A DNA stretch of 64,000 nt from contig JBBECT010000004.1 in the NCBI GenBank assembly GCA_040881665.1, forward strand, positions 630,303 to 694,302. The letters run 5' to 3'. Shown in pieces: positions 33,394-40,902 of this stretch. The DNA is from Actinomycetota bacterium (GTDB lineage Bacteria; Actinomycetota; UBA4738; HRBIN12). Each line of letters starts with the position of its first letter. Position 1 is the stretch's first letter. The notes under the pieces were generated by a model. It saw only the letters and a program-made list of their open reading frames with translations. It was not told the DNA's origin and made no database searches. A program made the position numbers and the translations under genes.

Positions 33394-34197
33394 ATGGAGG
33401 CGGCGTTCTTCGATCTCGACAAGACGATCATCTCCACGTCCAGCTCGCTCGCGCTGTCGCGACCGATGTACCGGGCGGGGATGGTCTCTCGCTCCGCGCT
33501 CGTGCGCGGGGCGTACGCCCAGCTGGCCTACCTGCTCGTCGGCGCCGACGAGAAGAAGGTCGACAAGCTGAAGGACAGCCTGCTCGCGATGACCCGCGGG
33601 TGGAACCGGGCCGAGGTGGAGCGCCTCGTGCACGACGTGATCATCGACGTGATCGACCCGTTCGTGTACATGGAGGCCCTCGACCTGATGGAGCTCCACC
33701 GCGCGCAGGGCCGCAAGATCTACATCGTCTCCAGCTCGCCGGAAGAGATCGTCCGTCCACTCGCGCGTCACTTCGGCGTCACCGGCGTGATCGCGACCCG
33801 GGCCGAGGTCGGTGAGGACGGTACCTACACCGGCGAGCTCGCTTTCTACTCCTACGGGGCGAGCAAGGGCGAGGCGATCCGAGAGTTGGCCGAGAGCACG
33901 GGGCTCGATCTCGAGGGCTCGTACGCCTACTCCGACTCCAGCACCGACATCCCGATGCTCGAAGCGGTCGGCAATCCGGTCGCGGTCAACCCCGATCGCG
34001 AGCTGCGTCGCACCGCCGAGGCGAGGGGCTGGAAGATCCGCGACTTCCGCCGTCCGGTCCGCCTGCGGACGCGGATCGCGTCGCGCGTTCCCCGGCCGAA
34101 CCCGCCGATCGCCGCCGTCGTCGGCGTTGCCGCCGTTGCCGCGATCCTCGGCTGGGTCGTGCTGCGACAGCGGCTCACGTCCCGCCGCACCGCCTGA
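33394..34197 (+). CDS. HAD-IB family phosphatase with C-terminal anchor
   Basis: A 267-residue HAD-superfamily hydrolase, subfamily IB (SerB-like). Motif I is FFDLDKTI at the very N-terminus (nucleophile and acid Asp), motif II IVSSSPEEI, and motifs III-IV lie around YSDSSTDIPMLEAVG. The helical cap lies between about residues 15 and 95. A hydrophobic C-terminal segment (PIAAVVGVAAVAAILGWVVL) anchors it to the membrane with the enzyme in the cytoplasm. Relatives include lysophosphatidic-acid phosphatase-like and phosphoserine-phosphatase-like proteins. The start at 33394 follows the -10 element and removes two N-terminal residues not found in the family. Confidence 0.85.
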   Translation: MEAAFFDLDKTIISTSSSLALSRPMYRAGMVSRSALVRGAYAQLAYLLVGADEKKVDKLKDSLLAMTRGWNRAEVERLVHDVIIDVIDPFVYMEALDLMELHRAQGRKIYIVSSSPEEIVRPLARHFGVTGVIATRAEVGEDGTYTGELAFYSYGASKGEAIRELAESTGLDLEGSYAYSDSSTDIPMLEAVGNPVAVNPDRELRRTAEARGWKIRDFRRPVRLRTRIASRVPRPNPPIAAVVGVAAVAAILGWVVLRQRLTSRRTA

Positions 34198-34255
34198 CGG
34201 CGTCGCGGCCTGTTCACCCACGCGCGTACGCGTTCGCGCCCTCGGGCAGACGGGT

Positions 34256-34261
34256 GTATAA
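34256..34261 (+). promoter_or_regulatory. -10 element TATAAC for the candidate RNA
   Basis: TATAAC (extended TGTATAAC) is a near-consensus -10 in a region without a downstream start codon. Expected transcription start is about 34268. The -35 at 34233-34238 (TTCGCG) is weak. Confidence 0.45.
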
Positions 34262-34266
34262 CGGGA

Positions 34267-34439
34267 TCAGGCCGTGAAAGCGGTCAGCGAAGGGAGCAGA
34301 AACCCACGCGCGTCCTGCCGCGGGAGGCATGCTCGGGTTCCCGGAGGACCTCGGTCTGGCCGGCGCCCGAGCAAGTGCAGATAAGCGCATGATCGCTGCT
34401 CCCTTCGCGCACGTCGGGGCTCGTCCACGTGCGTGGACG
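34267..34439 (+). ncRNA. Candidate structured RNA, unassigned family
   Basis: The gap between convergent genes holds a strong fold. A perfect 13-pair outer stem (34287-34299 with 34396-34408) encloses a hairpin at 34314-34327, a 7-pair stem GCTCGGG/CCCGAGC (34331-34337 with 34366-34372), and GATAAGCGCATGATCGC-type single-stranded sequence on the 3' side. A terminator-like 8-pair hairpin follows (34422-34429 with 34432-34439). A good -10 lies upstream on the plus strand. No reading frame explains the pairing. I tested by eye for SRP RNA, 6C RNA, c-di-AMP, TPP, FMN and cobalamin riboswitches and found no full match; part of the stem (GCGAAGGGAGC) resembles the 3' end of TPP riboswitches, but the rest is missing. 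Strand is inferred from the promoter. Confidence 0.45.
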
Positions 34440-34446
34440 TCAGGGC

Positions 34447-35751
34447 TCAGCCGTTCTCCGTCGGGTCCACGTCGTCGTGCCATTCGAAGTGGTTCCCGTC
34501 CGGCGTGATCCACCGGCCACCCCACGTGAATCCCCACTTCTCCATGATGCGGACGAGCGCCGTGGGCTGGTGCGGTGTGGTTCCGAACTCGTTCCCCGCG
34601 AGGTTGAGGTCGACGGCAACCCCCCAGGAGTGATGCGAGATCGCGGAGTTGGCGACGTTGAGCATGAACTTGGGCACGAAGCATCCGTGCTCGGTGCGGA
34701 TCAGATCCTGGAGACCGCGACGTTGCAGTTCCTCGAGCACGCCGATCAGCTGGGGGAACACGTCCTCATGGCACTGGATGTTGCCGACGATCGGCAGGCG
34801 ACGCTGCTCGATGTGTTCCTTCGACCATCGGCCGTCGATGTCGAGAGACCCGGGCGCACCGGGAAGTGGGCGCGCCGCGAACTCCCCGAACTCGAGCTTG
34901 AACATGACCGGTGGCAACACCGCGTCTCCGTGGCGCGGGTAGAGGGTGTCGCCGAACTCCCTGACGAGCAGAGCGGCCGAGGATCCGACCACGGGACGGA
35001 TCGCGCGCTCGATCGTCGGCACGGAGGGGGAGCCCTTCGGGTCCAGCAGCGCGTACCGCTCCTGGATCGCGCCGATCCGCATGCCCACGTCCTCGGCGAC
35101 CATCAGCTCGGTCGCACCGACGAGATCGTCGGGGAGCACCGCGGCGATCCGGACGGGGATCTGACCGGTCGAACTCGGTCCCGTGTGCTCCTCGTACGGG
35201 CGCATCTCGATCGTTCCGCCCACCCCGATCCCGCGGACACGCGCGCTGCTCTCGCTGATCACGCCCTCACCCGCCTCCAGACGCGCGACGACCGGTTTGT
35301 ACGCGACCGGGAGGAACGCCCCGAAGTCGGCGGGGTCGACCGCGCTCGCCTCGAGCGGGATGTCGAAGGGCGCACGCGGGTCGTCAACGAGCTTCCCGTC
35401 GGCGTCGAACGAACGGGCCATCCAGGTGGTGTCGCTGCGGACCACGGCGACGGCGTCGATGCGGCGGATGTCGCGCACGCCGGTTTCGAACCCACCGGGC
35501 AGGCCCCCCGAGGTCCAGGCGAAGAACAACGACGCCGGCAAGGGAGAGGTCTTCGTCGCGCGCTTGGGGGCCGCCGGAACCGTGATCCCCGGGTGCGTGT
35601 CGCTCTCCGGCGAGGTGACCGCCCGAGAGGAGGGGTCATCCGGCGCTGTTCCGGTGCTCTGCACAGCGAGCGAACCCGTGGCTCCGACGACGAGTCCGGC
35701 CACACCGGCGGCTGCGACGATCGTCCACAGGCGGGATCGACGACCGGTCAT
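34447..35751 (-). CDS. Membrane-anchored M15-family peptidase
   Basis: A 434-residue exported protein with an N-terminal anchor (about 7-28). A long middle part of unknown structure (30-300) precedes a C-terminal D-Ala-D-Ala carboxypeptidase / L,D-endopeptidase domain of the M15 (VanY/CwlK) type. Zinc and catalytic motifs are SHHSWGVAVDLNL (His and Asp ligands) and the terminal HFEWHDD (last His ligand). It probably trims or cuts peptidoglycan peptides outside the membrane. The ATG overlaps the anti-sigma gene stop by four bases (ATGA), so the enzyme is produced with the ECF regulatory pair and is a likely target of that regulon. Confidence 0.85.
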   Translation of the reverse strand: MTGRRSRLWTIVAAAGVAGLVVGATGSLAVQSTGTAPDDPSSRAVTSPESDTHPGITVPAAPKRATKTSPLPASLFFAWTSGGLPGGFETGVRDIRRIDAVAVVRSDTTWMARSFDADGKLVDDPRAPFDIPLEASAVDPADFGAFLPVAYKPVVARLEAGEGVISESSARVRGIGVGGTIEMRPYEEHTGPSSTGQIPVRIAAVLPDDLVGATELMVAEDVGMRIGAIQERYALLDPKGSPSVPTIERAIRPVVGSSAALLVREFGDTLYPRHGDAVLPPVMFKLEFGEFAARPLPGAPGSLDIDGRWSKEHIEQRRLPIVGNIQCHEDVFPQLIGVLEELQRRGLQDLIRTEHGCFVPKFMLNVANSAISHHSWGVAVDLNLAGNEFGTTPHQPTALVRIMEKWGFTWGGRWITPDGNHFEWHDDVDPTENG

Positions 35752-37664
35752 GCGATCGGTCCCGGCTCGAACGCCTCGGCCAGCCCGACGAGCCTGGGCA
35801 GCGGCTCGTCCGGCGCGGACACCGAGTAGCGATACCCGTCGCGCACCCACTCGACGAGGTCGAGCGAGGCCGTGTAGCGGCCGGGCAGGGAACTCACCCG
35901 CTGCGCGTCGAGCAGTGCGGGGGGCAGGGTTCCTCCACGTTCGATCGTGACGTCGATCGGGGGACCGGTCAGCGCGTCGTCGGGGCGATAGAAGAAGGTG
36001 GCACCGGTCCCGGTCCGTGCCGCGCCGGTGACGCGGTAGCCGCCGGGCAACGCGTCGAGGGGGAGCACCGCCGGCGTGCCACCGAGTTCGTCGAGGGCCC
36101 GTTCGGGACGCAGCCTCGTCAGCTCGAGCCAGTCCTGCGGGACGGGCCGCCCGCTCACGCCCAGCGCCGTGGCGGCGCGCAACAGCCGTTCGCGAGGCAG
36201 GTTCGTCTCGAGCACGAGGTCTCCCTCGTCGGTGTGCACCGCGAGACGGCGCCCGATCGGATCCGAGCCGGGCTCGAAGTAGCCAACGCCGGCGCCCTCC
36301 ATCTCGACGAGCTCGGCCTCAACGGCGTCGACTCCGCCGAAGAGGTCGGGACCGTTCCAGTCCTGCGTGTGGGCGACGGTCAGCCAGGAGAGCCCACGGG
36401 AGTAGGCGACGACGAGCTGACGGCCATCGCCGGTCGGCCCCGCGGGTGCGGTCGCCGCGCGGTAGGGCTCCGGCTCGAGCCCGGCCGCCTCGGCCACGTC
36501 GTCGACGCCGACGCGCAGCAGGCCGCCGAGCTCGTCGGTCGCGACCGGCTGCGCGCGCTCGCTCGAGCGGTCGCCGCGCGGCTCGACGTCGAAGCGGGTG
36601 GGGTCGACCTCGGTACCCACCGACCGAAGCGCGAGGATGAGGATCGCCTCGTTGGGCCGGTCGTTCGCGACCCCCGCGCGCTGCGCCCAGATCTCGCGGT
36701 CGGATCCGCGCGAGGGGAACACCTCGATCCGCACGGGGAACCACCCCGTCCGGTCGAGCCAGATCCGCACCCGGTCGGCCGGGTAGAAGGGCCGCCAGCG
36801 GAACGCTCCCGTGGCCTCACGGAAGGCGAACAGCGGCTCGGCGCGCTCGAAGGGTACCTCGACGAGCACGGCGTCGCGGCCCTCGACGGTTCCGCTCCGC
36901 AGGACCCGGAGCCCCTCCGTCCCTCCCAGGGCGTTGACCGGCAGCACGATGTCGGACGGGAGCGTCGATGCGGTCGAGAACGGCGGACGGTCGGTGACGA
37001 CGGTCGTGACGTCCTCGCACTCGGGGAACCCGCTCGCGCAGTCGTAGGTGGACGTGATCGACGCATCGGGCGTTCCGACGTAGGTGAGATCGTTCGGTGG
37101 GATCTGCGCGTCCGTCAGGAGGCCCGGCCTGGTCGTCTCGTCGACCTCGAGGCGGAACCGATCCGGCGCGATCAGCCAGGTACGAAGTCCGAAGGTCCGT
37201 ACCTGGGGCGACGCGGCCCGGTCGACCTGAACGACGCGGTACCGGGCACGGAGCTGCTCGAGTCGTGCCGCGCGTGCGAGGACCTCGGTCCGGACGTCGA
37301 GTGCGGCTGCCGCGGGCTGTCCTCCACCCTCGCGGGGAAGGGGACCGCCGACGACGAGGCTGCCGGCGATCAGACCGATCACGAGCGCCGCCGCGATCGC
37401 CGGAAGGAGCCGCGCGCGCGGAGCCGAAGGCCGCCGCGGGACCTCGGTGGTGGTGATCCGTTCCATGATCGGATCGACGAGATCGGGAACCGGCTCGACC
37501 GCGTGGATCCGCATCGCCGAACGCAACCGCTCGGCGCGGGTCGCGAACGCCTGGCACTTCCCGCAGGCCGCGAGATGCCGCTCGAGGTCGTCGATCTCGG
37601 GGACGGGCAGGTGCTCGCCGTCCATCCGCTCGGAGAGCGCGGTCTGCGCGCGGTCACACCGCAC
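35748..37664 (-). CDS. Anti-sigma factor with zinc finger and RseB/MucB-like extracellular domain
   Basis: A 638-residue transmembrane anti-sigma factor. The N-terminal zinc-binding anti-sigma motif is H-x3-C-x2-C in RHLAACGKCQ (about 29-38). One membrane helix follows (about 83-106: AIAAALVIGLIAGSLVVGG). The large outside part starts with a MucB/RseB- or LolA-like domain (about 125-330) and continues with a second region of unknown type. The extracytoplasmic domains probably sense envelope stress. GTG 37664 overlaps the sigma gene by 11 bases and has GGAG six bases upstream. It is unusually large for an anti-sigma factor. Its extra 300 residues may receive the signal. Confidence 0.82.
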   Translation of the reverse strand: MRCDRAQTALSERMDGEHLPVPEIDDLERHLAACGKCQAFATRAERLRSAMRIHAVEPVPDLVDPIMERITTTEVPRRPSAPRARLLPAIAAALVIGLIAGSLVVGGPLPREGGGQPAAAALDVRTEVLARAARLEQLRARYRVVQVDRAASPQVRTFGLRTWLIAPDRFRLEVDETTRPGLLTDAQIPPNDLTYVGTPDASITSTYDCASGFPECEDVTTVVTDRPPFSTASTLPSDIVLPVNALGGTEGLRVLRSGTVEGRDAVLVEVPFERAEPLFAFREATGAFRWRPFYPADRVRIWLDRTGWFPVRIEVFPSRGSDREIWAQRAGVANDRPNEAILILALRSVGTEVDPTRFDVEPRGDRSSERAQPVATDELGGLLRVGVDDVAEAAGLEPEPYRAATAPAGPTGDGRQLVVAYSRGLSWLTVAHTQDWNGPDLFGGVDAVEAELVEMEGAGVGYFEPGSDPIGRRLAVHTDEGDLVLETNLPRERLLRAATALGVSGRPVPQDWLELTRLRPERALDELGGTPAVLPLDALPGGYRVTGAARTGTGATFFYRPDDALTGPPIDVTIERGGTLPPALLDAQRVSSLPGRYTASLDLVEWVRDGYRYSVSAPDEPLPRLVGLAEAFEPGPIA

Positions 37665-38220
37665 CGGTGTCTCCTTCGTCGGGTTCGTCCAGGGTCAGCG
37701 CCTCGCACATCGCCTTGCGCGCGCGGTGCATCCTGCTCTTCACGGTTCCCACGCGCACCTGCAACACGTCGGCGGTCTCGCGGTAGCTGAGCCCGTAGAC
37801 CTCGATCAGCAGGAACGGCTCGCGGTGCTCCTCAGAGACCGCGTCGAGCGCCGTCTGCAGCTCGACCCGCGCGGCAGCGTCGCCGGTGGCGACCGGCGCC
37901 GAGCCGGAGACCGACGCGGGGTCGGGATCCAGCAGGTCACGCTCGGCGCGCTGGCTGCGTGCGCGCAGCGCGTCCATCGAGCAGTTGCGGCAGATCCGCA
38001 GCAACCAGCTCGAGAAGCGGCAGTCGCCGCGGAACGAGGAGAGGAAGCGGAACGCCCGCAGGTAGGTCTCCTGCGTCACGTCCTCGGCCATCGGCCGTTC
38101 GCGGGTCAGGTGCAGGGCGAACCGGTAGACCTCGGCCTGGCTGGCGCGCACGAGCTCCTCGAACGCGCCGAGGTCACCCTCGCGGGCACGGTCGAGCACT
38201 CGTGGGTCGGGATCTCGCAC
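37654..38220 (-). CDS. ECF RNA polymerase sigma factor
   Basis: A 188-residue extracytoplasmic-function sigma factor. Region 2 contains EVYRFALHLTRERPMAEDVTQETYLRAF and FSSWLLRICRN. Region 4 has PFLLIEVYGLSYRETADV and VGTVKSRMHRARKAM. It should direct transcription of the anti-sigma and M15 genes downstream. GTG 38220 has AAAGGTGA eight bases upstream; in-frame GTGs at 38232 and 38250 are possible, the last being close to TAGGCT. Sigma and anti-sigma genes overlap, as usual for such pairs. Confidence 0.88.
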   Translation of the reverse strand: MRDPDPRVLDRAREGDLGAFEELVRASQAEVYRFALHLTRERPMAEDVTQETYLRAFRFLSSFRGDCRFSSWLLRICRNCSMDALRARSQRAERDLLDPDPASVSGSAPVATGDAAARVELQTALDAVSEEHREPFLLIEVYGLSYRETADVLQVRVGTVKSRMHRARKAMCEALTLDEPDEGDTGAV

Positions 38221-38254
38221 GGGGGACGTCACCTTTGGCCGGTCGTGCACGCCA

Positions 38255-38260
38255 AGCCTA
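38255..38260 (-). promoter_or_regulatory. -10 element TAGGCT of the ECF operon
   Basis: TAGGCT on the minus strand, 4 bases before GTG 38250 and 34 before GTG 38220. The tandem repeat at 38276-38302 covers its -35 region and upstream. Confidence 0.4.
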
Positions 38261-38275
38261 GTGGGGCTCGCTCTC

Positions 38276-38302
38276 CATGAGTACCTGCATGAGTACCTGC
38301 AT
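38276..38302. repeat. Tandem 12-base repeat upstream of the ECF sigma gene
   Basis: Two perfect copies of CATGAGTACCTG (38276-38287, 38288-38299) plus CAT. They overlap the -35 zone of the ECF promoter. A direct repeat spaced by about one helical turn is a typical binding arrangement for an activator or cooperative regulator. Confidence 0.6.
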
Positions 38303-38389
38303 CGGCATCGAACGAACGACCCTTCGTGCCTCGGAAAGGTTCCCACAGGGGTGCCGGCGATGACCGTCCCGCCCGGGGGACCAGGCTGC

Positions 38390-38671
38390 TCAGCGCTGGT
38401 GGCGCCGGGATGCGGGGTGTTCGAGCAGGTCGGCGAGCCGTTCTGCGCGCACGAGCGCCTCGTCGGCGCGGCCCTGGTGGACCGCCCCGGTGATCGCCAG
38501 GAGCTCGGTTTCGACGCGCGGGTCGACCGAGCCGTCGTCTCCGGCAGCCTTCCGGACCGCCGGATCGAGCCGGCGGACCGTGCGCTCGAGCCTGGCCAGG
38601 GCCTCGGAGAGGGCGGCGCCCGCGCGCCCGCGCCGCTGCAGCCACTCGTCGATGCGTACGACCTGACCCAT
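38390..38671 (-). CDS. Small helical protein, unknown function
   Basis: A 93-residue charged protein (MGQVVRIDEWLQRRGR start) with two long predicted helices and no Cys, signal or membrane segment. ATG 38671 lies seven bases after TACGAT, the leaderless arrangement seen elsewhere here, and codon use has the strong third-position GC of neighbouring genes, so I take it as real. I do not recognise a family. Confidence 0.55.
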   Translation of the reverse strand: MGQVVRIDEWLQRRGRAGAALSEALARLERTVRRLDPAVRKAAGDDGSVDPRVETELLAITGAVHQGRADEALVRAERLADLLEHPASRRHQR

Positions 38672-38678
38672 GAGCCGA

Positions 38679-38684
38679 ATCGTA
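38679..38684 (-). promoter_or_regulatory. -10 element TACGAT, leaderless
   Basis: TACGAT on the minus strand, seven bases before ATG 38671. Confidence 0.45.
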
Positions 38685-38778
38685 GACCGCCTCTGTGACA
38701 CGCCCGTGCAGGCCGGACGGAACCGGGGCGGGGCCCGGTGGGTCGTTCCTGCGAGCCGTCGTCCGAGGAGGCACCGTC

Positions 38779-39639
38779 GTGCGTGGACCCGTCCGAGACA
38801 CTGTTCGAGCAGCGGTCCGCGCCGCCGTCGCGGCGGCCGTCGCGGGAGCCGTCCTGGCACACGCGGGGCCGGCGGTCGCCGGAGGCTCGTTGCTCGAGAC
38901 CGGATCGACCTCGCACGCGGTGGGAGAGACCGTCACCGCCCGGGCGGAGTTCTGCCGACGCGGGCAGTACCACGGCACGCTCGCCGACGGACCGTTCTTC
39001 ACCTACCTCGTCCCCGAGGACGCTCGATCGGGTCGTGACCCCTCACCCGACGCGATCGCCGTGGGGGAGCTCGTGATCTCCGAGGGCGGGGAGTGCACCC
39101 ACATCGCGCAGACGACCTTCACGGTTCCGGACGTGGCGGCCGGCTGGTACGCGATCGACTACTGCAACGACCCGTGCACGATCGACGGGATCTACGAGGT
39201 GGTGCACGCCACCGGGTTCTGGATCGCCGACACGCCGGCGCAGGCCGCGATCCTGATGCGGGTGGATCGGCTGCGCACCCAGGTCGACAGCCTGCGGCTC
39301 CGGGCTCGGCGCAACCGTCAGGCGGCGGTCGAGCTGAGCGCCACCCGGCGCGAGCTCACCGACGTGCGTTCGCGACTCGAGGAGGCGCAGTCCGAAGCGA
39401 CCTTCGTCGAGCAGCAACTCTCCGATGTCCGACGTCGCAACATCGAGCTGCGATCCAAGCTCGACGGGTCCCTCGTCGCTCCGAACGGCCTCGCCTCGGG
39501 CCTCGCGATCGCGCTCGTGGTGTTGCTCGTGGTCGCGCTCGTCCTGCTCGTGCGCCGTCGCGGCGGGAGGAGCGGGTCGGACGGTCACGACAGAGAATCG
39601 GCCGGTTCGGGGATGGTTCCGTCGCCTCGTTCGGGCTAG
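38779..39639 (+). CDS. Exported coiled-coil protein with C-terminal anchor
   Basis: A 286-residue protein. An N-terminal signal peptide (about 1-35, ending AGPAVAGG) leads to an extracytoplasmic beta-rich domain with four Cys (FCRRGQ, ECTHIAQ, DYCNDPCTID). Next come a coiled coil (about 165-235, rich in R/E/L/Q) and a C-terminal membrane helix (ASGLAIALVVLLVVALVLLV) with a basic cytoplasmic tail. The topology is a surface domain on a stalk. GTG 38779 has GAGGAGG seven bases upstream. Role unknown. It precedes the Tad cluster but a terminator hairpin separates them. Confidence 0.72.
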   Translation: MRGPVRDTVRAAVRAAVAAAVAGAVLAHAGPAVAGGSLLETGSTSHAVGETVTARAEFCRRGQYHGTLADGPFFTYLVPEDARSGRDPSPDAIAVGELVISEGGECTHIAQTTFTVPDVAAGWYAIDYCNDPCTIDGIYEVVHATGFWIADTPAQAAILMRVDRLRTQVDSLRLRARRNRQAAVELSATRRELTDVRSRLEEAQSEATFVEQQLSDVRRRNIELRSKLDGSLVAPNGLASGLAIALVVLLVVALVLLVRRRGGRSGSDGHDRESAGSGMVPSPRSG

Positions 39640-39650
39640 CGTTCTCCCCG

Positions 39651-39669
39651 CGCCGGGTTCGGCCCGGCG
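39651..39669 (+). terminator. Hairpin with pyrimidine-rich tail
   Basis: CGCCGGG (39651-39657) and CCCGGCG (39663-39669) form seven pairs around TTCGG, followed by TTCCTCTCC. It ends the coiled-coil protein gene. Confidence 0.55.
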
Positions 39670-39724
39670 TTCCTCTCCCGACGAGTGGTACGCGCACGTC
39701 CGCCGTGCGCCGTGAGGGGGAGGC

Positions 39725-40801
39725 ATGGACGAGGTCGCACGGGTCGTGCTTGCGGTCGAGACGCACGACGTCGCCGAACAGGTGATGCACTACCTCGATC
39801 GCACCGGAAGAGCGCGGGTCGTCGCGACCGCGACGGACGAACGACAGCTCGAAGACGCTCTGCGCCAAACCGATCCCGACGCGGTCGTCGCGTCCCCCTC
39901 GCTCGCGCGCAAGGGGACGGGCGCCGGTCCTCCGGTGTTCGCGCTCGACACGCGCGAATCGGTTGCGTCGCTGCGCGCGGCGATCCGCGCGGGTGCGGCC
40001 GGCTATTTCCTGTGGCCCGACGAGCGGGACGGTCTCGCGGGCGCGACCGCCCGGTTGCGGTCGACGGGCGGCAACGAGGGCTCGCGCGCGACGGTCCTGG
40101 CGGTGCACGGGCCGCGTGGTGGCGCCGGTGCGACGTTCCTGGCGACCCACCTCGCTGCGGCGTACGCGCGGGCCGGCAGCGACTGCGTCCTCGTCGACGC
40201 GGATCCGCTGTTCGCCGACGTGACGACGGCCCTCGGCGTTCCCGACGACCCACCGCCGCGGACGATCGCCGACCTGCTGCCGATCGTGGACGAGCTCACG
40301 CCCGAGCACGTGGGGGAGGCGCTGTGGCGTCACGACGCGGGGTTCCGGGCGTTGCTGGCGCCCGACATCGAGACGGCGCTGCGGATCGCTCCTCGCGAGC
40401 TCCGGGCGATCGCCTGGTCGGCGGCGCACACGGGCGAAGTGGTCGTGCTCCACCTGTCGCGCGAGCTGGGTGAGACGGCACGCGCCGCGCTCGAGCACGC
40501 GGATCGCGTGCTGCTGACGATCTCGCTCGACGTGCTCTCGTTCCGTGCGGGCCGACGCGCGATCCAGGCGCTCGACGAGCTCGGCTTCCACGGACGGTGC
40601 GACGTGGTGGTCAACCGTGCCCGGCGCGGCGACCTCACGCCCGCCGACGTCGAGCGCGCGTTCGGCTGCGCTCCCCTGGCGGTGCTGCCCGCCGACCCCG
40701 CCGTGCCCGGCCTGCAGGATCGCGGCGAGCTGCTGCCCGCCCGGACACGTCTGTCCCGGGCCCTCGACGGGCTCGTGGCCACGATGATCGAGGATCGATG
40801 A
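39725..40801 (+). CDS. CpaE-like protein with degenerate ATPase motif
   Basis: A 358-residue protein of the CpaE/TadZ type, which places Tad pilus machinery at the cell pole. Residues 1-115 form a receiver-like domain lacking a clear phospho-acceptor site. Residues about 122-350 are MinD/ParA-like. The deviant Walker A reads GPRGGAGAT (129-137), where both lysines of the usual KGGxGKT are replaced (Arg131, Ala136). VLVDADPLFADV matches Walker A', so nucleotide may bind but hydrolysis is doubtful. A strong purine-rich Shine-Dalgarno (GGGGGAGG) precedes the ATG. It leads the Tad cluster, with the GH26-like gene between it and tadA. Confidence 0.8.
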   Translation: MDEVARVVLAVETHDVAEQVMHYLDRTGRARVVATATDERQLEDALRQTDPDAVVASPSLARKGTGAGPPVFALDTRESVASLRAAIRAGAAGYFLWPDERDGLAGATARLRSTGGNEGSRATVLAVHGPRGGAGATFLATHLAAAYARAGSDCVLVDADPLFADVTTALGVPDDPPPRTIADLLPIVDELTPEHVGEALWRHDAGFRALLAPDIETALRIAPRELRAIAWSAAHTGEVVVLHLSRELGETARAALEHADRVLLTISLDVLSFRAGRRAIQALDELGFHGRCDVVVNRARRGDLTPADVERAFGCAPLAVLPADPAVPGLQDRGELLPARTRLSRALDGLVATMIEDR

Positions 40802-40890
40802 AACAGAGGTGCAGGTCAGAGCCCTTCATGTGCCGAACACCCAGGGCCGCATCCGCCGAAGGTCCGATGCGGGATGTCCCCCGGGCGCAG

Positions 40891-40896
40891 TAGTCT
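40891..40896 (+). promoter_or_regulatory. -10 element TAGTCT, leaderless
   Basis: TAGTCT is six bases before ATG 40903. Confidence 0.5.
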
Positions 40897-40902
40897 GCCC
40901 GG

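Noticed and set aside
34287-34408. TPP riboswitch (GCGAAGGGAGC near the stem)
   Set aside because: The 3' part resembles TPP riboswitches, but CTGAGA and the second helix are missing on both strands, and no thiamine gene follows.
34198-34446. c-di-AMP (ydaO-type) riboswitch for the M15 peptidase gene
   Set aside because: The M15 gene is on the minus strand and ends here, so this region is downstream of it. The conserved ydaO blocks are not recognisable.
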